NCBI GenBank assembly: GCA_949752735.1
Contig: OX457051.1
Span: 647,501 to 711,500 of the forward strand
Length of the DNA: 64,000 nucleotides
Origin: Lumbricus terrestris
Lineage: Eukaryota > Annelida > Clitellata > Crassiclitellata > Lumbricidae
Direction of reading: 5' to 3'
Every line of letters starts with the position of its first letter. Position 1 is the stretch's first letter. A model generated the notes under the pieces. It worked only from the letters and a program-made list of their open reading frames with translations, was not told where the DNA came from and ran no database searches. Below are positions 33,131 through 44,529 of the stretch, piece after piece. The position numbers were made by a program, and so were the translations under genes.

Positions 33131-35060
33131 TTTTACCTTGATTGCTACCTAATAATTGTGTTGAATATTTTAGACCTATTTATTTTGCCAGATTTTTTAA
33201 TGGTGTTACAACAATTAAATATTTGTAAAAGATTTAGACTGGAAAATAATTGCGCCGCTGATGAGTTTGGAAGAGTAACCCTAAATCCCAGGCCGCTTCG
33301 GACTCAAATAAATCCGTCCGTCCCATAAAGATGTCTCTGATGTTCTAAACCAATGGTTCCCAACCTATGACTGGCTATTCAGAGGCGCTCTCAGCGTCAC
33401 AGCCCCGAGGAAATAAAAAAGACTTCAAGTAACGAAGGGCTGACCATGAGCACCAAATACATTCTTAGCATAAATTCCACATTTGGAAATGAACTTTCAA
33501 CACCTTTGTCAAGTATTATAGGGCTTAATTGGTTCATGGACGGCACCAGACTTATAGGCCTACCGGGGTTTGTTCTTCCTGTCTCGTCTTGAAACATTTT
33601 GACAAAATAATGAAACATCAATAACTCTTTGCCAAGGCTTTCATCGAGTCATCACCATAATTGGGCCATAGTCTGCCATACTGCTACATGACTTTTCGCA
33701 GAACTTGAGGATTTCTTCATCACTATTTGGGGCCTACATGATTCAAGCTTAGAAAGAAAACAAACCTTGAGCAAAGAAGTTCTTTGATTTTAGTCTTTTT
33801 GTCATCCACGGTGACAGCAGGTGTACTTAGAGCTGCTGCCTGAAGTAATACGAGTTGTCTTTGCTGTAGCCTACTTTCTCATTTTGAGATGCTTTTTCTT
33901 TACTTAACTAGCGGCTTCGGAGAGCCGTTCTATGCCTATTATATTATTGCCCCTTATACTGATCTTCAATTTGGTTCATGTCTATCGGTTGCAATTACTG
34001 AGAATCTTCAAATAATATTATATTAAGTAGGCTAATGCCTATTCAAAACTTACACTGTGCTGTATGTCCCTATAAACCGTGCATATTATAGGCCTAAGCC
34101 TAAACGTAGAGTCTTATAGGACTGTATAGTCTCAACGATTCTGACAGCACAGAAATGACAGCAAACAGCAGCTGTGCGCTACCACAGATGTGAACATTGG
34201 GTCACTTAAGGTCAAAGCGCCAGCCGAACGCTGGAGTAAAGACAGAATACCCACTGTCTGCAGCAAGACTCCGTAACATGATACTCGTGGTGAGGGCACT
34301 GAGGGCCATGGAGCACAGGACGCTGACCACCGCACGATCTGTTCGTTGTCTGCTGCATGCGGACCGAGTCTAGGGCAACACCTCTGACACTGTATCTGCC
34401 TATAGGCCCTATACATCAGCATAGGCTAACTCAGTTTGAGCTAAAAGAAAGATAACCTGTCAACAGCGGCTGCTGCTGGATATGTCAGGCTCAAAGCGCT
34501 ACGGTGAACAATAATTAGCGAGTATAGTGGTCAAATCAGAAGCTTACACTACCCATTGCTTAAGATCCTGTTGCAAGACTCTTAAAATCCAATCCTTAAT
34601 CAAAACTATTGGGCACGTACTGAAGGAAAAAATAAAACTGCAAATGGTGGGGGCCCCTGAGTGGTGGGGGCCCCTGGGCTGGAGCCCGTGTAGCCCTTGC
34701 TTAAATCCGGCCCTGGGCTGAAGATGACACCCCCAATAAGATCTTAGATCTTGCTACGGATAGTTGGAGGGAGGTCATTCCACATAGAACGGCCTTCATT
34801 GGCAAAGGCACGGTGTTGGGCCATGGCAGTCCTAGCTAGCCCTTGGAACCAAGAGATAACGTCGATCCGCAGACCAGAGAGGGCGGGAAGAGACTCTACA
34901 GTTTATGCATCAAGTCACAAAGGTACTTACGAGCTCGTCTAGTTTGGGTTTTTTAAATTATAAGAGTAGTACCCTGAATTAGATACGAGATGCAACAGGA
35001 AGCCAGTGAAGAACTTCAACAGCATTCAAAGCCATAGCATTGGACAACGTTTATAGCATA
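33131..35060. other. No gene; scattered LINE 3' fragments
   Basis: 33373-33430 and about 34700-34900 carry minus-strand pieces of the same LINE 3' end that is better preserved at 37005-37440 (CAGAGGCGCTCTCAGCGT; GGATAGTTGGAGGGAGGTCA; GCAAAGGCACGGTGTTGGGC). 34650-34720 has a short GGGGGCCCCTG repeat. The rest is unassigned. Confidence 0.5.
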
Positions 35061-35560
35061 CTAGCTGGGGTACCCGGCGTTGCCCGGGATAAATATTATT
35101 CTATATACTCCTTGGCCGCTACTGAGAAACAATTAAAATACGACGTCAATATAGCGCACACATTAACACAGCGAAATTTAAAGTGCAGAATGGGGTACTC
35201 GGCGTTCCACGGGAAATTTAGATTTTTCGTCCCCAAACCCAGGTCCACACGTCCATACGGGGCGGCTTCGCCACCCATTTGGGGTTTATAAATGGTGATT
35301 TTATGCCCCTAGCTCCACCGTCCCCTGTAGGGCGGCTTCGCCGCCCATTTGGAGTTTATAAATGGTTATTTATGCCCCTCTGCTTGGAAGGTCTTCCCAA
35401 TTCTGCTGGTTAAACTCATGTTGCATGGGGCTCTTCTTAGTGTATATACTCCTTGGCCTAAGGCATTTATCTTTCCCAGGGAGGTTACGCTGCGTAGCGA
35501 GCGCTCGAGTTTCAAGCTAAAGCATCTAAGCCTTGGCAAAAAATGACGTCATTTGTTATT
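35061..35560 (-). mobile_element. Helitron-like element, second subfamily, 3' end at left
   Basis: On the minus strand it ends CCCCAGCTAG followed by T, preceded by the CCCGGGCAACGCCGGG hairpin at 35071-35090. The interior differs from the GT-rich type: two units of GGGCGGCTTCGCC(A/G)CCCATTTGG plus TTTATAAATGG. The 5' boundary was not resolved. Confidence 0.5.
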
Positions 35561-36420
35561 GCACATTCAAATAATGGCGTCGCATTTGCAGCGATCGCGT
35601 AATTAACACGGCGAAAATTAAAATGTCTAATATCTCGAGTTCTACATTGAATAAGAAGGTGAAAATAGCGCGCCTGAGTAAGTTGAGTGAAAGTCTATTT
35701 ATGTACAATGTTTAAGGTCAGTAGCTGCAAAACTGTGAGCGTGCATAACTGACAAATAATCGTACATCCTTTCTTATAGATATAGATTATTTTTCACGCT
35801 GCATTTCAAACGGTTGAAAATTTCAGTCGATTGCGCGCAGCCTCATCTCAGAATCTACATTTCACACAATCCCATTGCGCGTAATTATTCTGATTTATCA
35901 TCACACAGACGAATCGGATCTAGATCGATAGAGCCGCCGCCGCCGGAGTTGGTATCGCCGCCGCCTGCGCCGCGCGTGCCACACTGTCGCCCATTACCGT
36001 ATTCCTAATCATGTCCGCGCTTTTACGTGGTAAAAATTTGATGGATTTTGTGATTTTATCTGTATCACACAAGAATTTCTGCTAAAGTGTCTGTGATCTT
36101 CCACAATCACCCACGATTTTCCAGTCTCTTCTTTAGTTCTGCAGCGCAGCCTAGGCCTAACCTATTCACTGTACTGCGGTAGCTATAGCTAGGTTATAAG
36201 TGTCTAAAGTTCTTAAACTTGTTCACTTATAACAAGGATCAGTTTCTTGTATTTTCTTCTTCGATTTCCAACATTCGCAAACAACACAACAATGCATCAA
36301 CTACGACAAACAATTCAATTGCACGACAGAAACGCCATCTTATTATATTACTACTCTAACGTCTTTTACACACGACTAGCACTCCTTCTACAACTTATCT
36401 CACTCTCAGCGTACACTCTC
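35561..36420. other. No gene recognised
   Basis: Contains a GCCGCCGCC-rich patch at about 35930-35975. An open frame at 35814-36008 has no supporting features. Confidence 0.4.
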
Positions 36421-36443
36421 TCTTCGGTCGCACTGTCCTTCTC

Positions 36444-36489
<46 letters not shown>

Positions 36490-36492
36490 CGG
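36421..36492. repeat. (CTGT)n(CT)n microsatellite
   Basis: CTGT units followed by CT units on the + strand. Confidence 0.9.
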
Positions 36493-37004
36493 CGACGACG
36501 CGCCGCGGCACTTTCCCGCCACTCAGTCAGCTGGCCTGTCTGTCTGTACACTCAACAATTAGCTGACCTTGAGCTGGCCTATCCGTACGCTCAACAATTA
36601 GCTGATCACTATACGTTATACAAAATTAGCTCACAGTGTCAATGCATGCAATCGCATTGTGAAGTACTTAGCTTAAATTGCATTATAATACTTCACCACG
36701 CTGAACCTTCCGTGTGTGTTTTTTCTCCCAAACACGTAGGCCTACGTTTTGCATAAATTGATGATTCAGCTAAAATTGTGCACGTCTTACCAAGCGAAAA
36801 TACATTATTACGATTACTGCTTTCTATGTGTAAGAAACTTGCACATCCTCATTTCAAGCAATCACACTGCCCTCCACTTTGTGAATACTCTCCCACTCCT
36901 CCCCTCCCCTCCTACCGCACTTCACTATAGCAAACTAACATTCTTGCACAAAGTGATGATTCAGCTAAACTTACACACATGTTGGCGGACTAAAAGAGTT
37001 AAGA
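36493..37004. other. No gene recognised
   Basis: Only a short near-duplication was seen (CAACAATTAGCTGA at about 36555 and 36590; TGATGATTCAGCTAAA at about 36758 and 36955). Confidence 0.4.
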
Positions 37005-37440
37005 GTATTGTATTGTATTGTATTGTATATAAGCATTTATAAAGCGCCTCTTACAGACTAGCTATTCAGAGGCGCTCTCAGCGTTACAGCCCCGAGAAAA
37101 TAAAAAAGGCTTCAAGTAGCGAAGGGCTGAAGATGACACCCTAATAAGATCTTGGATCTTACTACGGATAGTTGGAGGGAAGTCATTCCACATAAAACGG
37201 CCTACAATGGCAAAGGCACGGTGTTGGGCCATGGCAGTCCTAGCTAGCCCTTGGAACCAAGAGATCATGTCGATCCGCAGACCGGAGAGGGCGGGAAGAG
37301 ACTGCAGGTTATGTGAACCGTGAGTAAAAAGGTTATGTGGAGCTTGGTTACGGTATTCCGTATCCATAGAAGCCTTCATGTTGATGGGTGTTGGAGCGAG
37401 CGATAAGTTCTATGTATGCGGAGAATATCTAAGAGAGAAG
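37005..37440 (-). mobile_element. LINE 3' end with RT C-terminus and (ATACA)n tail
   Basis: The minus frame 37379-37062 reads QHRAFAIVGRFMWNDFPPTIR and then RYLKPFLF, the AF..GP.LWN.LP...LK..LF signature found at the C-terminus of CR1/L2-type LINE proteins. The 3' end at about 37005-37030 carries an ATACA tandem tail. Confidence 0.65.
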
Positions 37441-37999
37441 CGAGGACTAAATAAAGATAGTGATGCACACGATAGTGGCATGCTGGCAAGATTCACGAAT
37501 AAGTCTATTTTGTCGGTGTGTTGGCGGTGAAAATAGTCTAACTTGGGTTACCGTGTAGGCCTATGCTACAATGTTCTGTGATATTTAAAAGAAGAAATAT
37601 CATATATTGAATTTGACTGAAGCATAACTATGAAACAATATTCGCATAGGCTCTCAATTACTTATCTGCATAGATCCCAGATAGCAGAACCTACGAAGAC
37701 CAATAACAATAATGTCATACATTATTCCTATTGCAAAATATCGAATGAGACTTTTCATGTACATGTATATGTAGGCCTACAGCTATCACTATGAACTGCA
37801 TTGCCGTTTAACAAATCTTTTCTTAATGATGGAGTCAGGTCAGGATGGCCTACTAGAACATCATGCGAACATCGAACCCCAGGCGAACAAGATTGCTTTC
37901 AATTAAGTGCTAAGGTCCATCACTTTGAAACTATCTTCCTTCTGATTTTTAAAATATTATGCACATGGCTCAGTCTAATGCTAAGTTGAAGAATTATCT
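37441..37999. other. No gene recognised
   Basis: AT-rich with several TAGGCCTA motifs. Confidence 0.4.
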
Positions 38000-38220
38000 G
38001 TTGTTTGTTGAACATCATCATCATCATCATCGTCGTCGTCATCATCATCATCATTATCATGTCTATCCTCATTGCTGCGAATCAGAGACCGGAGTCAACG
38101 ACGTCAGTTTCCTCCATCTCTCTCCTGTCCCTTGCACTCCATACACAATCCACATTGTCCATCCAGCGTCTCCTTGGTCTACCTCGAGCCATTATGTAAG
38201 TCCATCCACATATCCCTGAC
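38000..38220 (-). mobile_element. LINE ORF2 C-terminal scrap next to (ATC)n
   Basis: An ATC/GTC triplet run at 38013-38060 is followed, on the minus strand, by a short segment reading DAGWTMW and QGTGERWRK, reminiscent of the GRP..RW.D.V C-terminal block of RTE/L1-like LINEs. Confidence 0.35.
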
Positions 38221-38639
38221 ATATGAAGGCCGGTAGGCTAGTGTTTGTTGAACACAAAACAATAAAAGCTTAATTGATTGCTGTTCGTTTAGGATTATTG
38301 ATGTTTTAGTTGTAAATGTCATAATTATTTTGTTTGCAAATTGAATTTTTTCTACTGCATGGTTGAGCAGTTGCTTCAGTTGTTTGACCATTATAATGGT
38401 TTGCCAAAACAATGTTTCTTAGGTTTATCTAGGCTTCGTTTATAACCTGGTTTGCGTCTACAATCGAGTTGATCATAGCAAACTGTTTTAGTTATCTACA
38501 GTAAATACATGAATGAAAAAGGGACAGCTCTGCATTAACAGATTTTCTTGTCGTCAAGGATTGTCCTGTTGACGACATCTACAGATTATCTCGAACTTGT
38601 TCTGTTTGCGTTTCATTTATAAGTTTACCTGCGGTCACT

Positions 38640-38735
38640 GTTAATTCGTCAGTTAACGTCTGGTTGATTGATCGGTTGATTGATTGATTGGTTGATTGAT
38701 TGGTTGATTGATTGATTGATTGATTGGTTGATATT
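38640..38735. repeat. (TTGA/TTGG)n microsatellite, probable LINE tail
   Basis: Units of GATT and GGTT, like the (TTGA)n ends of the two large LINE copies, and at the same place in the gene unit (immediately 5' of the gene flank). Confidence 0.7.
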
Positions 38736-39425
38736 ATCTACCATGTAACTTTGGTTGGAGTCCCACCCAGCTACTTCTGCCTAGTGTCCGTTCATGTCGT
38801 ATTGAAGCAGTTCAAACCCTGTCTTGACAGAAACTGTTCTGTCCATTAACAATAAATCTATTAAGCCTTTCGAGTGATTTACATTGGCATGCAGTCGTTT
38901 CAAACCCATCATTTGCAATATGTCATTGTAAAAACGTTTTCATTTGTCCAATATGTATTTAGTGGTTTTTCTCTGCCAATTGAAGCAATTGATAGTGATT
39001 TGCAAACTAATCGCCGTCATTTAAAGTAATTTGTGCCTCAATTGTATGCTATTAAAGTCACTTCTCTGCAATCTGTTATGCTTATTGCTAATTATAAATC
39101 AATTTATAATCAAATGGAACTAGGCCTGGTTTATATTTAGGCTATATAGGTCTATGCAATAAATTATCTAATAAATGGGGCATACTGACCTTTAAAAGGG
39201 CCAATGTGGTTTATTGACAAAATCATTATATTTACCACACAGCGAAGAACAAACGATAAAGTCGGACTCACAACATACTTCAAACCAGATAGAGCGGTAA
39301 ATAAGAAGCTGGATGACCGATCATGTCTTTCTATAAATGAAGGAGCGAAGTCGTATGCAAACGTGGAGGCCAACTACTCTGAACGCGACTCATTGCTCGA
39401 TATCTTGGTCAATAACAGCAGAAAG
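38736..39425 (+). promoter_or_regulatory. 5' flank, promoter and leader of gene D
   Basis: Homologous to the gene C flank (24780-24940 and 25260-25773). TATAAAT box at 39332-39338, 94 nt before the ATG. AGAAAG precedes the ATG. Confidence 0.68.
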
Positions 39426-39522
39426 ATGAACAGCCTTTCGGTCGTTTTGCTGTCGTTTCTGGCGGTGATGAGTTGTTCCATCGCGAGTCCAGTCGATTCT
39501 GGCGCAGATCTGGTCGAGCTTG
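39426..39522 (+). CDS. Cysteine-rich peptide gene D, exon 1 (signal peptide)
   Basis: Encodes 32 residues plus one base: hydrophobic core LSVVLLSFLAVMS, likely cleavage after CSIA, then SPVDSGADLVEL. It is aligned without gaps to exon 1 of gene C, with the acid residues and VEL kept and the core freely substituted. Donor G|GTAAGA. It joins to 39950-40096 and 42914-43038 for a precursor of about 120 residues. Introns are 0.4 and 2.8 kb. Confidence 0.83.
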
Positions 39523-39949
39523 GTAAGAGTAGACAATCACTTCATTGGTTTCTTCATTGGTCTTCATTTTCTGTATCCATGTGCAAACGAAATATTTTCA
39601 GTGCAGAACAGTAATGTTTTTTAAAAGGCGAAAAATGTTATCAAGGACAGCTCTTTAAAAGCGGGTCCAACAATGAGCTTGACAATAACTGGATCACAAG
39701 GAACCACTCTGTGACTCCAGATATTAGCCGATGCAGTGTAGCCTACATTGAGGAGTCGTGAACCACATTTAAACCTCCATAAGTCTTATTGTGAAACTCC
39801 TTGCACCGACAGATATATCTCTCGGTTTGCATGATTGAGGCTTAGGGAAGATTACAAAGGAATGGTTACTTGGATTTTTAAAGTGACTTTCATTATATTT
39901 ATTTAAGAAAATCCATATAATAGAGAAAGTTTTTTCTATTGTTTAAAAG
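39523..39949 (+). other. Intron 1 of gene D
   Basis: Unlike in gene C, this intron is short (427 nt) and free of recognisable transposons, so it may be closest to the ancestral form. It ends in a polypyrimidine tract and TTTAAAAG. Confidence 0.65.
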
Positions 39950-40096
39950 GACACGACTATGAAGAACTACAAAATCCGTATCGAGAGTTGAAGGACATTG
40001 AATCAGAAGACAGTTCTAGATCATTAGAAAACTATCTCGGATGGTTGAGGGAACAAAGGACTTTGCGAGAGTCTGAAGCTGACGATAGTGACACAG
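39950..40096 (+). CDS. Cysteine-rich peptide gene D, exon 2 (acidic pro-region)
   Basis: 147 nt, phase 1 at both ends, same length as in B and C. It encodes 49 residues, about 15 acidic and 6 basic, with YRELKDIESEDSSRSLENY and LGWLREQRTLRE aligned to the B/C pattern. Roughly half of the residues differ from B/C, so D split off earlier than the B/C duplication. Confidence 0.85.
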
Positions 40097-40589
40097 GTAA
40101 ATATTTGATTATAAAAATCCCTTTCTATTTAAATATCCGTTTCTCATGTTCATAAATGTTCGTTATTAATGCTACAATAACTAAGAAATTCAACTGGTGA
40201 TTCAATTCAATGTTGCAAAAGAGCAAACGGGTTAATTGTAGGTTTATCCTAAAGTGTAGCGAGGGCCTGCACATTATGGTGGAGTGAAAAATGAACCTGA
40301 TACTTCAGAATCACAGAGTGCGAAAACGTTATCTTCTGTGCACATTATGCCATGGGCTTAAAATAATATTTTATCCAATAATATTATAATATTGTATTAT
40401 TTATTCATTCATTCAAGAATTTACATGCCACTTCTCTCAGGGGACTACTCAGAAGCGCTCCCGACTTTAGCACGACAAAAAAGACAGTTTTGAGTTTATC
40501 TATATAAATAAAGAGAAGATTCTGTGTGTTTAACCGGAATGCATTTCCACAGTTTTTGAGCTTTTCACTCCAAACCTTCACTGCTGTGT
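40097..40589 (+). other. Intron 2 of gene D, first part
   Basis: Contains a probable LINE or SINE 3' fragment at about 40400-40600 (minus; ATTCATTCATTCA tail, CAGAAGCGCTCCCGACT). No coding sequence. Confidence 0.4.
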
Positions 40590-41902
40590 CCGTCTTGGCA
40601 TCGGACGCGTAACAGAGGGGTTCGCGAATCTCTGCCACCATTGGGGCCAGAGTGGGGGCCAAAAATCCCTCATTTTCCCTGTTGGACTCTGCCCTTTCAA
40701 GCTTATAACAGCACTTTTCTTTCGGGTCTCATACGTAATACGTATAAAGCAGCCGTTCGACAGAGTTTAGAGAACAGCGCTTTTGCCAGTTTCACGGGTC
40801 GGGTACCGGAGGAGGTCGGTGGTGGGGTGGTGGTGGAATTGGAGGGTGGAGTTGGGTGGATGGGTGGGTGGGGGGCGAAGGGGATGGAGTGGGGTGGTGG
40901 GTAGAGGGCCAGGGTGGAGGTCGGGTTTTTTGGGGAATTGTTTTTCCCAAAAACCAAAATTTCACGGGTGGCGTACCAGTGGAAATCGGAGTTAGTGGTC
41001 GCGTGTTGCGGGGAGGGGGTGAAAGAGGGGTGAAGGGGAAATATTTGGGGGAAAAATGTTTTCCCCAAACATTTCCCGAAACCGAATTTCACGGGTGGCG
41101 TACCGGTGGAAATCGGAGTTAGTGTTCGCGTGTTGTGGGAGGGGTGAAAAAGAGGTGGGTGGAAAATTTGGGGGGTAAAATTCCCCCCCAAATTTTTTTC
41201 CCGAAAACCAAAAATTTCACGGGTGGTGTACCGGTCAAGATCGGAGTTAGTGGTGGCGTGTTTTGGGGGGAGGAAGCGGGGTGGGGGAAGAAATTGGGGG
41301 GGGGAAATTCCCCCCTTCAAATTTTTCGAAAACCAAAATTTCACCTGGGGCGTACCGGTCGAGATCGGAGTTAGTGGTGGCGTGTTGTGGAGAGGAGGGG
41401 TAGAGGGGTGGGTGAAATTTTGGGGGATTAAATTCAACCCCAAATTTTTCAGAAACCGAATTTCACGGGTGGCGTACCGGTGGAAATGTGTTTTTGGGGG
41501 GTGAAAAGGGGGGAATTTTGGGGGTAAAATGTTTCCCCCAACAAATTTTCCGAAAACCAAAATTTCACGGGTGGCGTGGAAATCGGAGTTAGTGGTCGCG
41601 TGTTGTGGGGTGGGGTCAAAGATGTGGGGGGAATTTTGGGGGAGAAAATTTTCCCCTCCAGAATTTCCCGAAAACCAACATTTCACGTGTGGCGTACTGG
41701 TGGAGGTCGGAGTTAGTGGTGGCGTGTTGTGGGGCGGGGATGGGGAGAGGGAAATTTGGGGGGTTCCTCCGAAAAACAAAATTTCTTAGGTGGTGTACCG
41801 GTGGAGGTCGTACTGTGGTGGGGTGTGGTGTGGTGTGGTGGAGTTGTGGTCGGAACGGGTCGAATCCTAAATTTCCCGGGCAACGCCGGGTACCCCAGCT
41901 AG
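40590..41902 (+). mobile_element. Helitron-like element with long internal minisatellite (intron 2 of gene D)
   Basis: A 5' domain at about 40610-40770 (GCGAATCTCTGCCACCATTG) is followed by about nine units of roughly 115-130 bp, each with AACCAAAATTTCACGGGTGG, CGTACCGGTGGAAATCGGAG and GTGGTCGCGTGTTGTGGGG. The 3' end has CCCGGGCAACGCCGGG at about 41876-41890 and terminal CTAG at 41899-41902 before T. No protein. Confidence 0.6.
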
Positions 41903-42302
41903 TAATTATTATAATTGGATTTAGTTAACTTCTCGAGGTAGCTCAATGACCCCCAAAATACAAAAAACATACACTCAACAGCTGTTTCTCTATTACAGAG
42001 GTATGTTAACTTTGCCTACAAAAACAATAGAACTGCTTATGTTGAGCGATGTTTTCGACGTTTGAGCCTGTGATGCCAAAGCTGATGCAAATAGTAGACC
42101 TAGACCTCGATTTCTTGCCGTTCTATGAAGAAACTGACCTACTCCTAAATTATAGTGATTCCAATTTCAATCAAGCGAGTTCGTGTAATAATGCGTAAAG
42201 GTCGGTCGTTTTTACCTGGAGATGGGGGAGGGGGAATTTGCTACAAACTTTTCCTTAGGGGAAGTTCACCCAAAGACGTCTAGATTAAACACTGTCGTTT
42301 GT

Positions 42303-42530
42303 TTGAGGCGCGGTGGTGTAGTACGTATGTTTCTTTGCCTTGCAGCCGAAGGGTTGCAGGTTCGAAGCCACCTCAAGCCGCCGCGTATGGACCTTGGGCA
42401 AGTCCATTACTCGCAAGTGCACAGCGCTACGGCGTGAAACTCCGATTCAGTGTCCGCACTGTTATGGGGAGCGATCCTGAGTAGAACCTTGAAGGGGCGC
42501 TATTACAAGTGCACATGCGAACAAGCATAA
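42303..42530 (+). mobile_element. tRNA-derived SINE (family 1), plus orientation
   Basis: Head with GGCGCGGTGGTGTAGTACG and B-box GGTTCGAAGCC, body with GGCGTGAAACTCCGATTCAG, end GGGGCGCTATTACAAGTGCA. The most complete of the four copies. Confidence 0.7.
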
Positions 42531-42569
42531 AACTAGCTTAATGCCCCCACTCGATTCCAGTCACAGCGG

Positions 42570-42770
42570 GACACGGTGATGGAGCGATAATGTTCTGCCC
42601 CTTGTGACCGAATGGTCGCAGGTTCGAATCTACCTCACGCCGATGCGTATGGCCACCCTGGACAAGGTGCTCAGCCACAATTAATTATCTGTGAGGACGG
42701 CAAGGAGAAACCACCTCAATCACCCATCTCATTCCCTGAGGCATAAAAGCCAATGAACCTGTTTTCGGGC
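42570..42770 (+). mobile_element. tRNA-derived SINE (family 3)
   Basis: A tRNA-like head with GTCGCAGGTTCGAATCTACC (B-box) is followed by an unrelated body ending near CTGAGGCATAAAAGCC. It differs from family 1. Confidence 0.5.
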
Positions 42771-42913
42771 AGAGAAAACGTAATCGTCAGCGTCCTTTCA
42801 GTGGTTACGTTCGAACTTAGCTTCAAAATTTTCGTGTAGCCTACCTGTAGCATAATCTGTAAGCTTATCATTTACCACATTCATTAATTATTGTCATTTG
42901 ATCTATTTTTCAG

Positions 42914-43038
42914 CCGTCGTTGCAGCTCCCGTTTCGAAGCGAGGATGCTTGTGGTCGTGGACATGTTGGTGTTGTCCATTTCGATGCGGATTTCGCTGTA
43001 ACTGGGAGCTCGTCATCAGAATTGGTCGTGCGACATGA
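42914..43038 (+). CDS. Cysteine-rich peptide gene D, exon 3 (Lys-Arg site and six-cysteine peptide)
   Basis: After a TTTTTCAG acceptor the exon, in phase 1, reads AVVAAPVSKR and then a 31-residue mature peptide to TGA at 43036-43038. Six cysteines lie at mature positions 2, 8, 10, 11, 15 and 19 (CX5CXCCX3CX3C), in a Trp- and Arg-rich context (CLWSWTCWCC, then CGFRC), followed by a cysteine-free tail ending IRIGRAT. The tail holds a Gly-Arg that could be an amidation/cleavage signal. The CX3CX3C end recalls A-C, but the frame is different. Signal, acidic pro-part and Cys-rich Trp-containing peptide are the layout known from sea-urchin strongylocin-type antimicrobial peptides; homology is unproven. 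Confidence 0.78.
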
Positions 43039-43190
43039 TGCAGAGTTTTCTTTTGTAGCAGTTCTCATAAGACGACTAACCTTAAATTATAAATGCCCTG
43101 ATTTTGAATAGTGTTGAATTAATGCTCAATAAGAGCAAATCACTTGATTCAGTTAAAATTTCAAAGAAAAAATGCATTTGCTTTCACGCC
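43039..43190 (+). promoter_or_regulatory. 3' UTR of gene D with stem-loop
   Basis: A perfect 5-bp stem-loop TGCTC-AATAA-GAGCA lies at 43123-43137, matching the centre of the stem-loops of A-C, preceded by TGTTGAATTAA as in the paralogues (GTTGAATACC). The rest of the UTR has diverged. Confidence 0.5.
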
Positions 43191-44529
43191 ATCGTTGTTA
43201 ATGTCTTAGATATGACATTGTGATCCTTGAGGGGTCACCTCAAATACTCTACTTGCTTACCTCAGCCTAGGGAACAATGATGACTAACGAACAAGGCTAA
43301 GAGAATACATTTTCCGTACTTTAATGATGCTACAGAAAGATAACTCACGTGAATGAATAACGATAGTAGTAAAAGTCTTCTACACCAGAAACTCACGTTC
43401 AATTCTACTTTCTAATTATGCAAGTCTTTCTCCTTCAGATATTACTGTTCAATCTCCTTCTCTGTCTCTCCGCACATCGAAACACTCTAAGACTTCTCTT
43501 TTATATGAGAACTTACTAAGGCACTAACATGATGCTCCGCCTACGACGAATCGGAGTGTCCGAAGATAAGAGTCAACCAATTGAAAGTACATTGCCTAAA
43601 CTGACATTATACAAGTCATGTAGTTAAAGAGTTCATGATATATGCATATGATATTATATATAATATTATATTTATATTAATGTCAACAGTTATGTCGCAT
43701 AATCTAACACTACCATAGATATACATTTTATTTATGCTAAAAATTCGATTTTAAGTTTCAAATAATAATATTATTCTTCAACAGTTTCTTCCTGTTTCTT
43801 CTGACCGATATTGCTGCTTTAAGTTATGTTTTCAGAGTCTAGCATAGCCCTACCTATGGAAGATGGAAGAAAATTTGAAAATCGAAAAATTGTAACGTTG
43901 AAAATGTCGCAATGTCTTCTATTGACAGCTGAACTCTAATAATTACTGACTTTGCTGAATAAAATGATTGTCTTGATCATGCTTTGAAATGTTTTAACTT
44001 TCTTAATATTGCTGAACTGACTAAACGGTGATTAGATCAAATCAAGTTAGGCTTATATAACAAGGGCCGCAGCTGCCTGATGAGTTTTTTTAAAGCCGAT
44101 CTTTAACACTATTGAGTATGCAGTGAATCGCTTGAATGTGGCTACAGTAACTGAAGTAATTACATTGTAATGCAAAAGTAATTTCTATAGCGACTCTTTT
44201 AATTTCTATAGCGCCTCCTATAAGCGTTGGAATGTAACTATGGTGACTGATTTTCTGGCCCATTAGTCACTTTCACGGCTCTAGGAAAATTGATCATTGG
44301 CTCAATGGTCATATGGCTTATTGGTCGTAGGGTGTATTGGTCAAAGGCCCACCGGTCGTATGCGGAAAATAAACGAACTTAGGCCCATGTTTAAAACAAA
44401 TATACCGTTGGCGATATGGGTGACCTTCTTGACGCCTTAGCATGTGTGTATCAATTAGTGACAACTAGCGTTGGTATACTAATACAATAACGAGCTATGA
44501 AGAAACTTTCTAACATAATTACTTGAAGG
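43191..44529. other. No gene recognised
   Basis: AT-rich DNA. A short run of near-repeats around TTGGTC (44290-44360) gives no coding signal. Confidence 0.45.

Noticed and set aside
42920..43111. 63-codon frame over gene D exon 3 in another phase
   Set aside because: It ignores the acceptor and phase shared by the family and lacks the Lys-Arg/Cys pattern.
44076..44100. CTGATGAG motif considered as a hammerhead ribozyme core
   Set aside because: The required GAAA partner and three stems are absent.
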